This document shows, piece after piece, positions 8,160 through 15,324 of a DNA stretch of 30,551 nucleotides. Within the stretch, counting starts at the first letter, position 1. Every line of letters starts with the position of its first letter. The notes under the pieces are model-generated. The model worked only from the letters and a program-made list of their open reading frames with translations, was not told the DNA's origin and searched no databases. The stretch spans positions 1 to 30,551 of the forward strand of contig CAJUPP010000045.1 in the NCBI GenBank assembly GCA_910588325.1. Reading direction: 5' to 3'. Origin of the DNA: an uncultured Hungatella sp. GTDB taxonomy: Bacteria > Bacillota > Clostridia > Lachnospirales > Lachnospiraceae. A program made the position numbers and the translations under genes.

Positions 8160-9854
8160 TTAATCTTCTACTTTCCACTCCCACACGCTTCTGGAAAGAA
8201 GTGAGAAATCCTCAAAGTGGATATTGGAAAGTCTCTTATTGTAAGCAACCAGATCGTTCTTTAAATACAGGAAAACGAACGGGCTCTGCTCTCTTAACAT
8301 CATCTGATACTCATCATAGTAAGGCTTTCTTTTTTCATAAGTAAATGCTGCCAGTCCCTCTGCGCCTTTCTCTCCTAAGGACGGATCCTCATTCTGTGAG
8401 AAGTTATTGATATGGCCGGGAGTTACGTTCATAACGCTTTCGCCTGGATCTGGAGAACCCCCGGAGCTGATGATGCAGAAATCATATTCCCCTTTTCTTG
8501 CATTTGAGAGAAGGGTTGCAAAATCTGTAGAGACGATCTCAATATTGAGTCCGATTTTGGCCAGGTCCTGCTGAAGCATAGGAGCCGCTTTCTGAACCAG
8601 TTCACTTCCTGCTGTAATATTTAACTGATAGGTTTTACTGATATCGAATCCTGAATCGGCTACCATCTGCTTTGCTGTCTCCGGATCATAAGGAATCGGC
8701 AGCAATTCTTCATTAAAGTACGGATGGTTGGGAGCCAGCGGTCCCGGAGCAGATATCCCTTCCCCGCGCATCAGGTTGTTTACAAGGGCATCCCGGTTAA
8801 TAGCCATATTGATTGCCTGGCGCACTTCCTGAGGAAATCTCTTTGTGTTTACAGACATATAGGTATAGGACAGAGACGGAACAGACTCTGTTACCAAGTT
8901 CTCCTGCTGCCCGGCCATTTCCCAGTCATTGTTGGAGAGAATGGTTCCGCCTCCTGCCACCAGATCAATCTCACCATTCATAAGTCCGGACAAAAGGTTG
9001 GAAGATGCCACCACTTTTACTACCAACCGGTCAAAATCCGGTGTTTGCAGATGATAATCCTTGTTTGCCTTAAAGCTTATCCTTTCTCCTGCAATCTCAT
9101 CCTCATAAATGCAGGGACCAGAACCTACAGGAGCTTTCCAGAAGTCGCATGTCAGCATATCTTCTGCCGAGACATCTTTCAAAAGATGCTTGGGAATCAC
9201 ATAAAAATCACGGAACATGATATCCAGCATGTAGTCAAGAGGGGTTGCTTTGATCATAGTAAACTCTACAGTATGATCATCGATTTTTTTCACCCCAAAC
9301 TCCTGGCTCTCATCCCTCTTCCCGTCGATCATGCCGGTAAAGGGGGCGATCTTGGAACGGCGCACCACATTAATATCCGGATTCGCCATCACTTCCGCTG
9401 TAAACACCACATCATCAGCCGTTACAGGAGTTCCGTCATGCCATTTTGCGTTCTCATCCAATACAAAGGTAACCTTTGTATGAGTTTCATCGTCAATACT
9501 CCATTCTTTAGCCAGACGCGGTCCGAACGATCCGTCTGCTTTTACCACAATCAGCTTATCGAAGATTAGCTCGATAACCGCATCTGAGCTGGCACTGGTC
9601 GTGTTAAAGGGAATCAGTGTATCCCACGCAGACGTCATAGCCATTGTCACCGTTTTTGTGCCTGTGCTTTCCGTTTTTGTGCCTTCTTCTTTACTTTCCC
9701 CTTCTGTTGCCGCCTCTGTCTGTGCTTTCGCCTCTGTCTGGGCCTGTGTCTCTGTCTGTGCTTTCGTCTCTGTCTCGGTCGGATCTGCACATCCTCCTAA
9801 CATCATAGCCATACTTAAGAAAACAGCCGCTGTCTTCATCCAACTTTTTCTCAT
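8160..9854 (-). CDS. oppA: Peptide-binding lipoprotein, SBP_bac_5 (OppA/DppA) family
   Basis: 564 aa extracellular solute-binding protein that captures peptides for the importer. A lipoprotein signal (MRKSWMKTAAVFLSMAMMLG) ends in lipobox LGGC with C22 as the lipidated residue. Residues about 24-60 are a low-complexity T/E/A/Q/K linker built from TETKAQ-like repeats, then the family-5 domain (KEWSIDDETHTKVTFVLDENAKWHDGTPVTADDV region). ATG 9854 is chosen because GAGGAGG lies eight nt upstream; an 11-codon extension has none. It sits between oppC and oppD with a 110-nt gap upstream holding a stem-loop, often seen where the binding protein is made in excess. Confidence 0.92.
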   Translation of the reverse strand: MRKSWMKTAAVFLSMAMMLGGCADPTETETKAQTETQAQTEAKAQTEAATEGESKEEGTKTESTGTKTVTMAMTSAWDTLIPFNTTSASSDAVIELIFDKLIVVKADGSFGPRLAKEWSIDDETHTKVTFVLDENAKWHDGTPVTADDVVFTAEVMANPDINVVRRSKIAPFTGMIDGKRDESQEFGVKKIDDHTVEFTMIKATPLDYMLDIMFRDFYVIPKHLLKDVSAEDMLTCDFWKAPVGSGPCIYEDEIAGERISFKANKDYHLQTPDFDRLVVKVVASSNLLSGLMNGEIDLVAGGGTILSNNDWEMAGQQENLVTESVPSLSYTYMSVNTKRFPQEVRQAINMAINRDALVNNLMRGEGISAPGPLAPNHPYFNEELLPIPYDPETAKQMVADSGFDISKTYQLNITAGSELVQKAAPMLQQDLAKIGLNIEIVSTDFATLLSNARKGEYDFCIISSGGSPDPGESVMNVTPGHINNFSQNEDPSLGEKGAEGLAAFTYEKRKPYYDEYQMMLREQSPFVFLYLKNDLVAYNKRLSNIHFEDFSLLSRSVWEWKVED

Positions 9855-9908
9855 TTTTCTTCCTCCTCGTATAAAATATATGGGCATGTACCGCTTCGCG
9901 TCACCTGC

Positions 9909-9941
9909 CAGGTTGTCAACCTGTGCCTTTATTTCAACCTG
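9909..9941 (-). promoter_or_regulatory. Stem-loop with competing pairings in the oppC-oppA gap
   Basis: CAGGTTG (9909-9915) can pair with the adjacent CAACCTG (9917-9923) or with a second copy CAACCTG at 9935-9941. It lies in the only sizeable gap of the peptide operon. A plausible role is mRNA processing or stabilisation that favours oppA; that is inference. No U tract makes it a clear terminator. Confidence 0.4.
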
Positions 9942-9964
9942 CCATACAGGTCAGCACCAAATCA

Positions 9965-10840
9965 CTAAATTACCATCTTTGTATCCAGCGCATCTCGCAC
10001 TCCGTCACCCAGGAAATTGATGCAAAGCACTGTCACTACCAGCGCCACTCCCGGCGGAATCCAGAGCCATGGCCTCTGAGACAGGATACTGATAAACTGA
10101 GCGTCATACAGGATGTTTCCCCATGAGGCCTGGGGCGGCTGAACCCCCATTCCAAGAAAACTCAGAGATGACTCCGTAATAATCGCCTGGGCCGCACGGA
10201 ATGTAAATGCAATAAGAACAGGCGCAAATGTATTGGGCAATATATATCTGGTGAGAATTCCAAAATCCTTTGTTCCTACAGCTCTGGCTGACTCCACATA
10301 ATCCGATTCCCTGGCTGACAGCACGTTTCCATAAATCAGCCTGGCAAATTTAGGCCAGCCCAGGATTCCTATGACAATCGTAACCGTCACCACAGAAGGC
10401 CCCAGAACCGACACCAGCACCAGGATCAGCACCATGGCCGGAAAGGACATAAATACATCTGCGCACCGCATGATCAGTGTCTCACATATGCCCCTGTAAT
10501 ATCCGGCTGCCACTCCCAAAGGCACACCTATGGCAAGACTTATGACTGCTGACAGAATCCCGACGCTTAAGGATACTCGGCCGCCATAGACAAACCTGGC
10601 GAAAATATCTCTTCCTACATCATCTGTTCCCAGAATGTGAAGGGCGGACGGAGCCGATCCAAACATGGTTTCATAATCCGTAGTGTACGGATCCAGATGC
10701 AGTAGTACAGGAAGAAGGATCACAGCCAGAATCTCAAGGGTCAGCACCACAAGGCTTATCATGGCAGGCTTGTGAGCACAAAATCTCCGGCACACATCCT
10801 TCATATAAGAATTGGCAGGTATTTCTTTCTGTGTATTCAA
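9965..10840 (-). CDS. oppC: Peptide ABC transporter permease OppC/DppC
   Basis: 291 aa inner-membrane permease. An N-terminal transmembrane helix (PAMISLVVLTLEILAVILL) precedes the periplasmic-side TDDVGRDIFARFVYGGRVSL motif typical of OppC/DppC, then five further membrane spans and the cytoplasmic coupling loop SDYVESARAVGTKDFGILTRYILPN. I place the start at TTG 10840 because AAAGGAGG lies exactly six nt upstream; an in-frame ATG seven codons earlier (10861) has no ribosome binding site and that longer version would run through the Shine-Dalgarno. oppB ends 13 nt upstream. Confidence 0.9.
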   Translation of the reverse strand: MNTQKEIPANSYMKDVCRRFCAHKPAMISLVVLTLEILAVILLPVLLHLDPYTTDYETMFGSAPSALHILGTDDVGRDIFARFVYGGRVSLSVGILSAVISLAIGVPLGVAAGYYRGICETLIMRCADVFMSFPAMVLILVLVSVLGPSVVTVTIVIGILGWPKFARLIYGNVLSARESDYVESARAVGTKDFGILTRYILPNTFAPVLIAFTFRAAQAIITESSLSFLGMGVQPPQASWGNILYDAQFISILSQRPWLWIPPGVALVVTVLCINFLGDGVRDALDTKMVI

Positions 10841-10853
10841 ACTTTCGCCTCCT

Positions 10854-11813
10854 TTAATCATACCGTATCCGCGGATCCAATAGCCCGTACACCAGATCCA
10901 CAATCAGATTTCCTATAAGAACCGCCACCGCAATAAATACAGTAATTCCCATAATCACCGGATAATCCCTGGCATTGATGGATTGAACCATAAGCGATCC
11001 CAGGCCAGGCCATCCAAAAATCTGTTCCGTCACCACAGCGCCACCGATGAGAAACGGGATCTGCATGCCAAACCAGGTCACCAGAGGAATCCAGGCATTG
11101 CGAAGCGCATGGAAGACAAGCACCGGCATCTCCGTAAGACCTTTGGCTCTCGCTGTCCTTACATAGTCATCCTGCAGCACCTCCAGCATAGACCCCCTGC
11201 ATTGGCGAATCAGGCTTCCAATCTGCTGGATAGCCAGAACCACAGCAGGCAGAATCAGATGATGGATAAACATAAGCACCGTCTTTTCACCGGAACTGTC
11301 ATACATTCCTGATGTAGGAAAAAGCCTTACCTTCACACACAGCAGGTAAATCAGCACAAGGGCCGCAAAAAAGTTGGGCATAGCCGAACCAATAAAAGAA
11401 AACCCGGATGAAATATAGTCCCATTTGGAATAAGGCTTATAAGCTGACATAATTCCCAGCGGCAATCCAATAAGGGCCGTCAGCAGCATAGCCACTCCTG
11501 TCAGTACCAACGTAGGTCCTATTCTTCCCAGAATCATGGAAAGGACATCTCCGTTGGTCCGGATCGATGTTCCCAGATTCCCCTGCAAAAGCTGCCACAG
11601 CCACCGCAAATATTGAATAATAACCGGCTGATCCAGCCCCAGGCTCTTACTCATCTCCTCCATCTCTGCCTGAGTAGCCATAGGGTCGTTAAACAAAATC
11701 TCCAGAGGCGAACTGGGAGCCAGAGACGCCACTACGTACACAAGTATGGTGATTCCAATAAATGTAGGTATGGATGTCAGCAGCCGTTTTATGATATATC
11801 GGTATCGGTTCAT
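10854..11813 (-). CDS. oppB: Peptide ABC transporter permease OppB/DppB
   Basis: 319 aa permease, first gene of the peptide operon. It begins MNRYRYIIKRLLTSIPTFIGIT, the standard OppB/DppB first membrane span, has a large extracytoplasmic loop with DQPVIIQYLRWLWQLLQGNLG, and the coupling-loop motif DDYVRTARAKGLTEMPVLVFHALRNA. ATG 11813 is preceded by AAGGAGGAGG; a 21-codon open extension to 11876 is not supported. The divergent GntR gene begins 135 nt away and is the probable regulator. Confidence 0.92.
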   Translation of the reverse strand: MNRYRYIIKRLLTSIPTFIGITILVYVVASLAPSSPLEILFNDPMATQAEMEEMSKSLGLDQPVIIQYLRWLWQLLQGNLGTSIRTNGDVLSMILGRIGPTLVLTGVAMLLTALIGLPLGIMSAYKPYSKWDYISSGFSFIGSAMPNFFAALVLIYLLCVKVRLFPTSGMYDSSGEKTVLMFIHHLILPAVVLAIQQIGSLIRQCRGSMLEVLQDDYVRTARAKGLTEMPVLVFHALRNAWIPLVTWFGMQIPFLIGGAVVTEQIFGWPGLGSLMVQSINARDYPVIMGITVFIAVAVLIGNLIVDLVYGLLDPRIRYD

Positions 11814-11870
11814 ACCCCTCCTCCTTTTCATCCTTTGAGATTGATTTTTATCTGTTTTTTTCAAATTTCC

Positions 11871-11899
11871 TTGCAAACTCCTGCAATTACTTTTATGAT
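11871..11899 (+). promoter_or_regulatory. Predicted promoter of the gntR gene
   Basis: -35 TTGCAA (11871-11876), 17-bp spacer, -10 TATGAT (11894-11899). Transcription would begin near 11906, about 43 nt before the ATG. It overlaps one arm of the inverted repeat at 11895-11927. Confidence 0.65.
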
Positions 11900-11927
11900 A
11901 TAAATTAAGAATTCCTGTCTATATCAT
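11895..11927. promoter_or_regulatory. Inverted repeat between oppB and gntR, candidate operator
   Basis: ATGATATA (11895-11902) and TATATCAT (11920-11927) are perfect inverted copies 25 bp apart centre to centre. One arm overlaps the predicted gntR -10 box and the other lies just past its start site, in the region shared with the divergent oppB. That placement suits autoregulation plus control of the peptide operon, though the spacing is wider than usual FCD-GntR sites. Confidence 0.4.
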
Positions 11928-11948
11928 GTTTACCAAAGGAGAGCCTCC

Positions 11949-12620
11949 ATGTCCCAAGAAAAAGCGTTATCTTTAAAAGACACTGTCTATAAACAAATTA
12001 TTGAGATGATCTGCGACGGAACGCTGTCGCCAGATTCCCTTATTACTGAAAATCAAATGATTGAGCATTTTAAAGTAAGTAAATCCCCTGTGCGAGAGGC
12101 ATTGATCCAACTGTGCCACGACGGAATCCTTACCAGTATCCCCCGCTGCGGCTATCAGATTGTACGGATCACCAGAAAGAGCATCCGCGATCTGATTGAA
12201 CTGCGGCTCTACCTGGAACTTTCCAGCCTTCCCAGCATCATGGATCATTTAAACGAAGAAAAGATCCATGCCCTGAAAGAGTTAAACCGAAAAAGGCTTT
12301 TAAACCACGGAACCAAGACCATATGGACTGCCTGGAACAATAACGTGATCTTTCATACCACCCTGACTTCTTATGCAGAAAATGCCCTGGTCACCAAGAT
12401 CCTGGAGCAGGCCCTTGCCACCTGTACTCGGGCCTATGCCCAGCTATACAATGTCCGTGGTTCCATCATCGCATCTTCCAAGGAAAACTTTCATGACTTG
12501 ATCGTCTGCTCCTTAGAACGCCACGAACTATATACTGCCTACGAATATCTAAAAAAAGATATACTTTTTATGGAGGAGGAACTGCTTAACACCACAATCC
12601 TGCAGCCAGACAACTCTTAA
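11949..12620 (+). CDS. GntR family transcriptional regulator with FCD domain
   Basis: 223 aa, standard size. The N-terminal winged helix-turn-helix (about 10-75) holds the GntR signature KSPVREALIQLCHDGILTSIP followed by the wing RCGYQIV; the rest is an all-helical FCD ligand-binding domain beginning RKSIRDLIELRLYLELSSL. FCD regulators usually respond to small organic acids or amino-acid-related ligands. ATG 11949 follows AAAGGAGAG. It is divergent from the peptide operon and converges on the URO-D gene, so it most likely controls peptide uptake; the ligand is unknown. Confidence 0.88.
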   Translation: MSQEKALSLKDTVYKQIIEMICDGTLSPDSLITENQMIEHFKVSKSPVREALIQLCHDGILTSIPRCGYQIVRITRKSIRDLIELRLYLELSSLPSIMDHLNEEKIHALKELNRKRLLNHGTKTIWTAWNNNVIFHTTLTSYAENALVTKILEQALATCTRAYAQLYNVRGSIIASSKENFHDLIVCSLERHELYTAYEYLKKDILFMEEELLNTTILQPDNS

Positions 12621-12691
12621 TCCCCCTGTTTTAGAAACATCTGCCGCTATAGCCAAATTTTCAGCCTCAATGCTTCCAGCACACAGCTTCT

Positions 12692-13663
12692 TCACCCTTC
12701 CAGCTTTTCTATGGCTCTTACCACTTTATTGATTCTAGTATACTCAATTTCTGTGGGAAGCGTACAATCGGTTCCCACGATAAACCGTTTTCCTTTCATT
12801 TCCTGGAGAACCTTCTCTGTATGGGCTTCAATTTCTTCATCCGTTCCGTCTACCAATACTCCATGACGGTCCGGAAATCCACCTAAGATCACACTGTCTG
12901 GAAACATCCGGCTTCCCTGAGTAAGGCTTAAGTTATTTCCATAGATTCCCCAGTTCACGATCATGGGATGCAGGTCTGTATAGCGGTTAAAATCAATATT
13001 TGTCTTGCAGATATGTAAAATGTCGATCTTCGCCGTCTCTTTTATGTGATTGTAGATCATCTTTTCATAAGGGGCTACAAATTCCTGAAACTCCTCGTCA
13101 GTAAAGAAGTTTTTCTCGCCGCCAAGAGCCGCATAAAAAATCCCCTCAGCTCCTGCTTCCAGACAGCAGTCCGCATATTCCATCAATGATTCCGCCACCG
13201 TCTGAAATACCTGCTTCATCTGTTTTGGTCTTTCCCTGCAAAACAGCGGCAGGCCATATCCCATGCTGGTGTAATTTCCAGCGTATCCTGTTTCATGGAA
13301 AACGGATGCCACCAACCCGTGAATGGTAGCTACCACCGGATATTTCCCTTCTGTTTTCTCTGTGATTCTTTTTATAATCTCCATTTGATCTTTAAAAATG
13401 GCATCCTGCCGGGAAAATCCCCGGAACTTTGAAATATCATTTAAGCAGGATATATGGGTCTCTCCATCATACAGGATATTCTCATTCATGATTTTCATAA
13501 TATCGCTGTCTGTCTGCTCCATAAAGCCCCAATGAGCTTTTATAGCAGCCTCTCCGTGATGCTGCTCTTCCGGAAAATGAAGCCAGAATCCCACAGGAGT
13601 TCTGTCCACTTCCTTTCCTTCTATCATTCGAAATACCCGCTCATGTTTTGTCAATTCGTTCAT
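12692..13663 (-). CDS. Uroporphyrinogen decarboxylase-superfamily protein (MtaA/CmuA-like)
   Basis: 323 aa TIM-barrel protein. N-terminal TKHERVFRMIEGKEVDRTPVGFW is the typical opening of URO-D superfamily members, with GAEGIFYAALGG, LHICKTNIDFNRY and VNWGIYGNNLS further on. It is unlikely to be the haem enzyme HemE, since no tetrapyrrole genes surround it; such standalone proteins in anaerobes are mostly corrinoid/methyl-transfer related (MtaA-like) or uncharacterised. ATG 13663 has AGAGGAGA six nt upstream; an eight-codon extension is not supported. It appears monocistronic, with a long structured 5' leader. Confidence 0.8.
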   Translation of the reverse strand: MNELTKHERVFRMIEGKEVDRTPVGFWLHFPEEQHHGEAAIKAHWGFMEQTDSDIMKIMNENILYDGETHISCLNDISKFRGFSRQDAIFKDQMEIIKRITEKTEGKYPVVATIHGLVASVFHETGYAGNYTSMGYGLPLFCRERPKQMKQVFQTVAESLMEYADCCLEAGAEGIFYAALGGEKNFFTDEEFQEFVAPYEKMIYNHIKETAKIDILHICKTNIDFNRYTDLHPMIVNWGIYGNNLSLTQGSRMFPDSVILGGFPDRHGVLVDGTDEEIEAHTEKVLQEMKGKRFIVGTDCTLPTEIEYTRINKVVRAIEKLEG

Positions 13664-13695
13664 TGCCGGTCTCCTCTTCCCATACATTTATTTCC

Positions 13696-13835
13696 GTAAC
13701 AGTTCAGACGGCAGAGAATTTGGGATATCAAGCTTGCTTGTAAGCCCAAATTCATGTCAAATTCCACATCCGATGGACATCTGTTGCTTCTTGCAGGCGT
13801 TTTTCCTGCGGGAAAATGAGCCGTCTGAACGTTAC
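13696..13835 (-). repeat. 140-bp palindromic structured element in the URO-D gene leader
   Basis: The 17-bp left end (13696-13712, starting GTAAC) and the 16-bp right end (13820-13835, ending GTTAC) are inverted copies differing by one base gap. Inside are GAATTTGGG (13716-13724) with CCCAAATTC (13745-13753) and a TTTTCC-TGCG-GGAAAA hairpin (13801-13816), giving a closed multi-branch fold. Direct flanks TTATTTCC (13688-13695) and TTATCTCC (13836-13843) match at 7 of 8 bases, as a target-site duplication would. It lies between the predicted promoter and the ATG at 13663, so it should be transcribed. A small mobile repeat (MITE-like) or a structured RNA are both possible; I recognise no named family. 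Confidence 0.6.
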
Positions 13836-13917
13836 TTATCTCCAACTTCCCTGCCGACGGATAAAAGGCACTTCCATCTAAATAACTGACTGCCATTCTA
13901 TCTTTCTGGTATTACTA

Positions 13918-13946
13918 ATATTATCACAGATATGATTCTATTTCAA
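13918..13946 (-). promoter_or_regulatory. Predicted promoter of the URO-D gene
   Basis: On the - strand: -35 TTGAAA (13941-13946), 17-bp spacer, -10 TAATAT (13918-13923), with an overlapping TGTGATAAT. The implied leader is about 250 nt and contains the 140-bp structured element. Confidence 0.5.
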
Positions 13947-14150
13947 GTATTTTTTGGTATTTTGTCCAATAAATCAAGTTTATAACATATTTTTTATACA
14001 TTTTTTCTATTTTTTAGTCAATGTAATCATATCAGAATGAGTCTATTGATATTATCAGAAGGAATTAGTTGACTTAATTTCTGTCGCTTTTACCATTAAT
14101 CGTTAAAAATTCTATTTGACATCCGTCTTTTCTTCTCCGGGTTTAAACGA
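13947..14150. other. AT-rich intergenic DNA without a recognisable gene
   Basis: This stretch between the URO-D promoter and the end of the ABC permease operon is markedly AT-rich, with T runs and a small TGATATTATCA palindrome near 14048. I see no coding frame with a ribosome binding site, no tRNA and no known RNA motif. Confidence 0.5.
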
Positions 14151-14184
14151 ATTAAGGTGTGTTGCCAGTACTGCCAACACACCT
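14151..14184 (-). terminator. Stem-loop after the ABC permease operon
   Basis: AGGTGTGTTG (14155-14164) pairs perfectly with CAACACACCT (14175-14184) around a 10-nt loop. On the - strand it is followed by TTAATTCGTTT, a weak U tract. It lies 45 nt past the last gene of the operon, the expected place for its terminator. Confidence 0.55.
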
Positions 14185-14229
14185 GTCAGAATCAACGAGA
14201 CAAAGATTTAAAGAATAGTTACGTTTATT

Positions 14230-15324
14230 TTAAAACCATCTAAGATAATAGGACGGCAGAAACAGCCTCTCTATCCACCCCCATGCTGGAAAAAACTGCC
14301 TGATATCCACAAATACCGGGGTAAACACCAGACTTCCTGCCAAAAACAACGGAATCAGGCAACACATCATCTGTGGTTTTCTGCACACAGCTTTCACGCC
14401 ATAAGAAAACAGACACACTGCCCCAAGATAAACACCCATAACTCCGATTTCTCTTTTAATGTCCTGAAGACAGCCGCCTGATGCCAACGCTCCAAGGCCG
14501 GACAAGGATGCTAAAAAAACAGGAGCCGCCAGAACCGCCCAGCAGCAGATTCTGCGTTTTCCATGAAGAACAGGCAGAAATAAGCCTTTCTTCTCATCCA
14601 GTCCAAGCATGACCGCACTGTACAGTCCCACCACAAAGATATAGACCGCCACAAGCCCCCGCACCGGAAAAACAGATATCTCTGGCTGTCTTTCATCTTT
14701 CAGCGCTTCCCCTTTTCCAATCTGCCGATACTGAAACCGGAAGGTGCTCCCGTTCCCCATCCACTTGTCGTACAATTCTCCTGCCAGGGCTTCCAGCTGC
14801 CGTCTGTCAGTCCCTGCTGATGCGGCTGCTTCTTCCACCCTTTCCTGTTCTACAATATAATCTAACAAAAGCTCTTTGCCATATAGTTCCATCAGGGATG
14901 CAAATACCACCTCTGTGGAAAGAGACGCCAGTACCGTGGAAGGAGCGGAATAGACCTGGATACTGCGTTTATAGTCTTTCTCATCTAATTTTTCTCTAAG
15001 GCCTGACGAAACGCAGTAACCGCACTCTGCTTTCCTGGAAGCCACTTCCGCCTTGACCTGCTCTTCGCTGTTACATAGATAGAACCGGAAGAGTGTATTT
15101 CTCTCTTCCCCCACAAGATGTTCCAAAAGCTGTTGTTCAAGTGAATCTTCACAGGCTTCTCCATAGGTGGTACACAAAGCAATCCCGATTTCCTGTGACT
15201 CACTTTTTTCTGCCTGTCGGATAAAAAAGGTTCCTGCCGGAAGCGCCAGAAGAATCAGAAGAAAAGACAGCCTCTTTAAATACCGTTTACAGGTCAGAAA
15301 AAACCAAATTCCTACGCTCTTCAT
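14230..15324 (-). CDS. ABC-2-type permease-like membrane protein
   Basis: 364 aa. One N-terminal transmembrane helix (LSFLLILLALPAGTFFI), a long soluble, presumably extracytoplasmic, domain of roughly 160 residues, then several hydrophobic segments to the C-terminus (LVAVYIFVVGLYSAVMLGL, WAVLAAPVFLASLSGLGALA, LIPLFLAGSLVFTPVF). This topology is that of ABC-2/YhgE-like export permeases. ATG 15324 follows AAAGGAAGAG and overlaps the upstream stop (ATGA). With the preceding gene it would form the membrane half of a transporter driven by the ATPase at 18242-18928. Substrate unknown. Confidence 0.7.
   Translation of the reverse strand: MKSVGIWFFLTCKRYLKRLSFLLILLALPAGTFFIRQAEKSESQEIGIALCTTYGEACEDSLEQQLLEHLVGEERNTLFRFYLCNSEEQVKAEVASRKAECGYCVSSGLREKLDEKDYKRSIQVYSAPSTVLASLSTEVVFASLMELYGKELLLDYIVEQERVEEAAASAGTDRRQLEALAGELYDKWMGNGSTFRFQYRQIGKGEALKDERQPEISVFPVRGLVAVYIFVVGLYSAVMLGLDEKKGLFLPVLHGKRRICCWAVLAAPVFLASLSGLGALASGGCLQDIKREIGVMGVYLGAVCLFSYGVKAVCRKPQMMCCLIPLFLAGSLVFTPVFVDIRQFFPAWGWIERLFLPSYYLRWF

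Noticed and set aside
9700..9790. Short tandem-like repeats in oppA as a possible CRISPR or regulatory repeat
   Set aside because: They encode the low-complexity T/E/A/Q linker after the lipobox, and repeat length and spacing are irregular.
13660..13896. Open frame of 78 codons on the - strand upstream of the URO-D gene
   Set aside because: It runs through the 140-bp palindromic element, has no ribosome binding site and its sequence is explained by the inverted repeats. A structural element is the better reading.
13663..13911. Cobalamin riboswitch in the URO-D leader
   Set aside because: No B12-box-like motif was found; the structure is a closed palindrome of a different kind.
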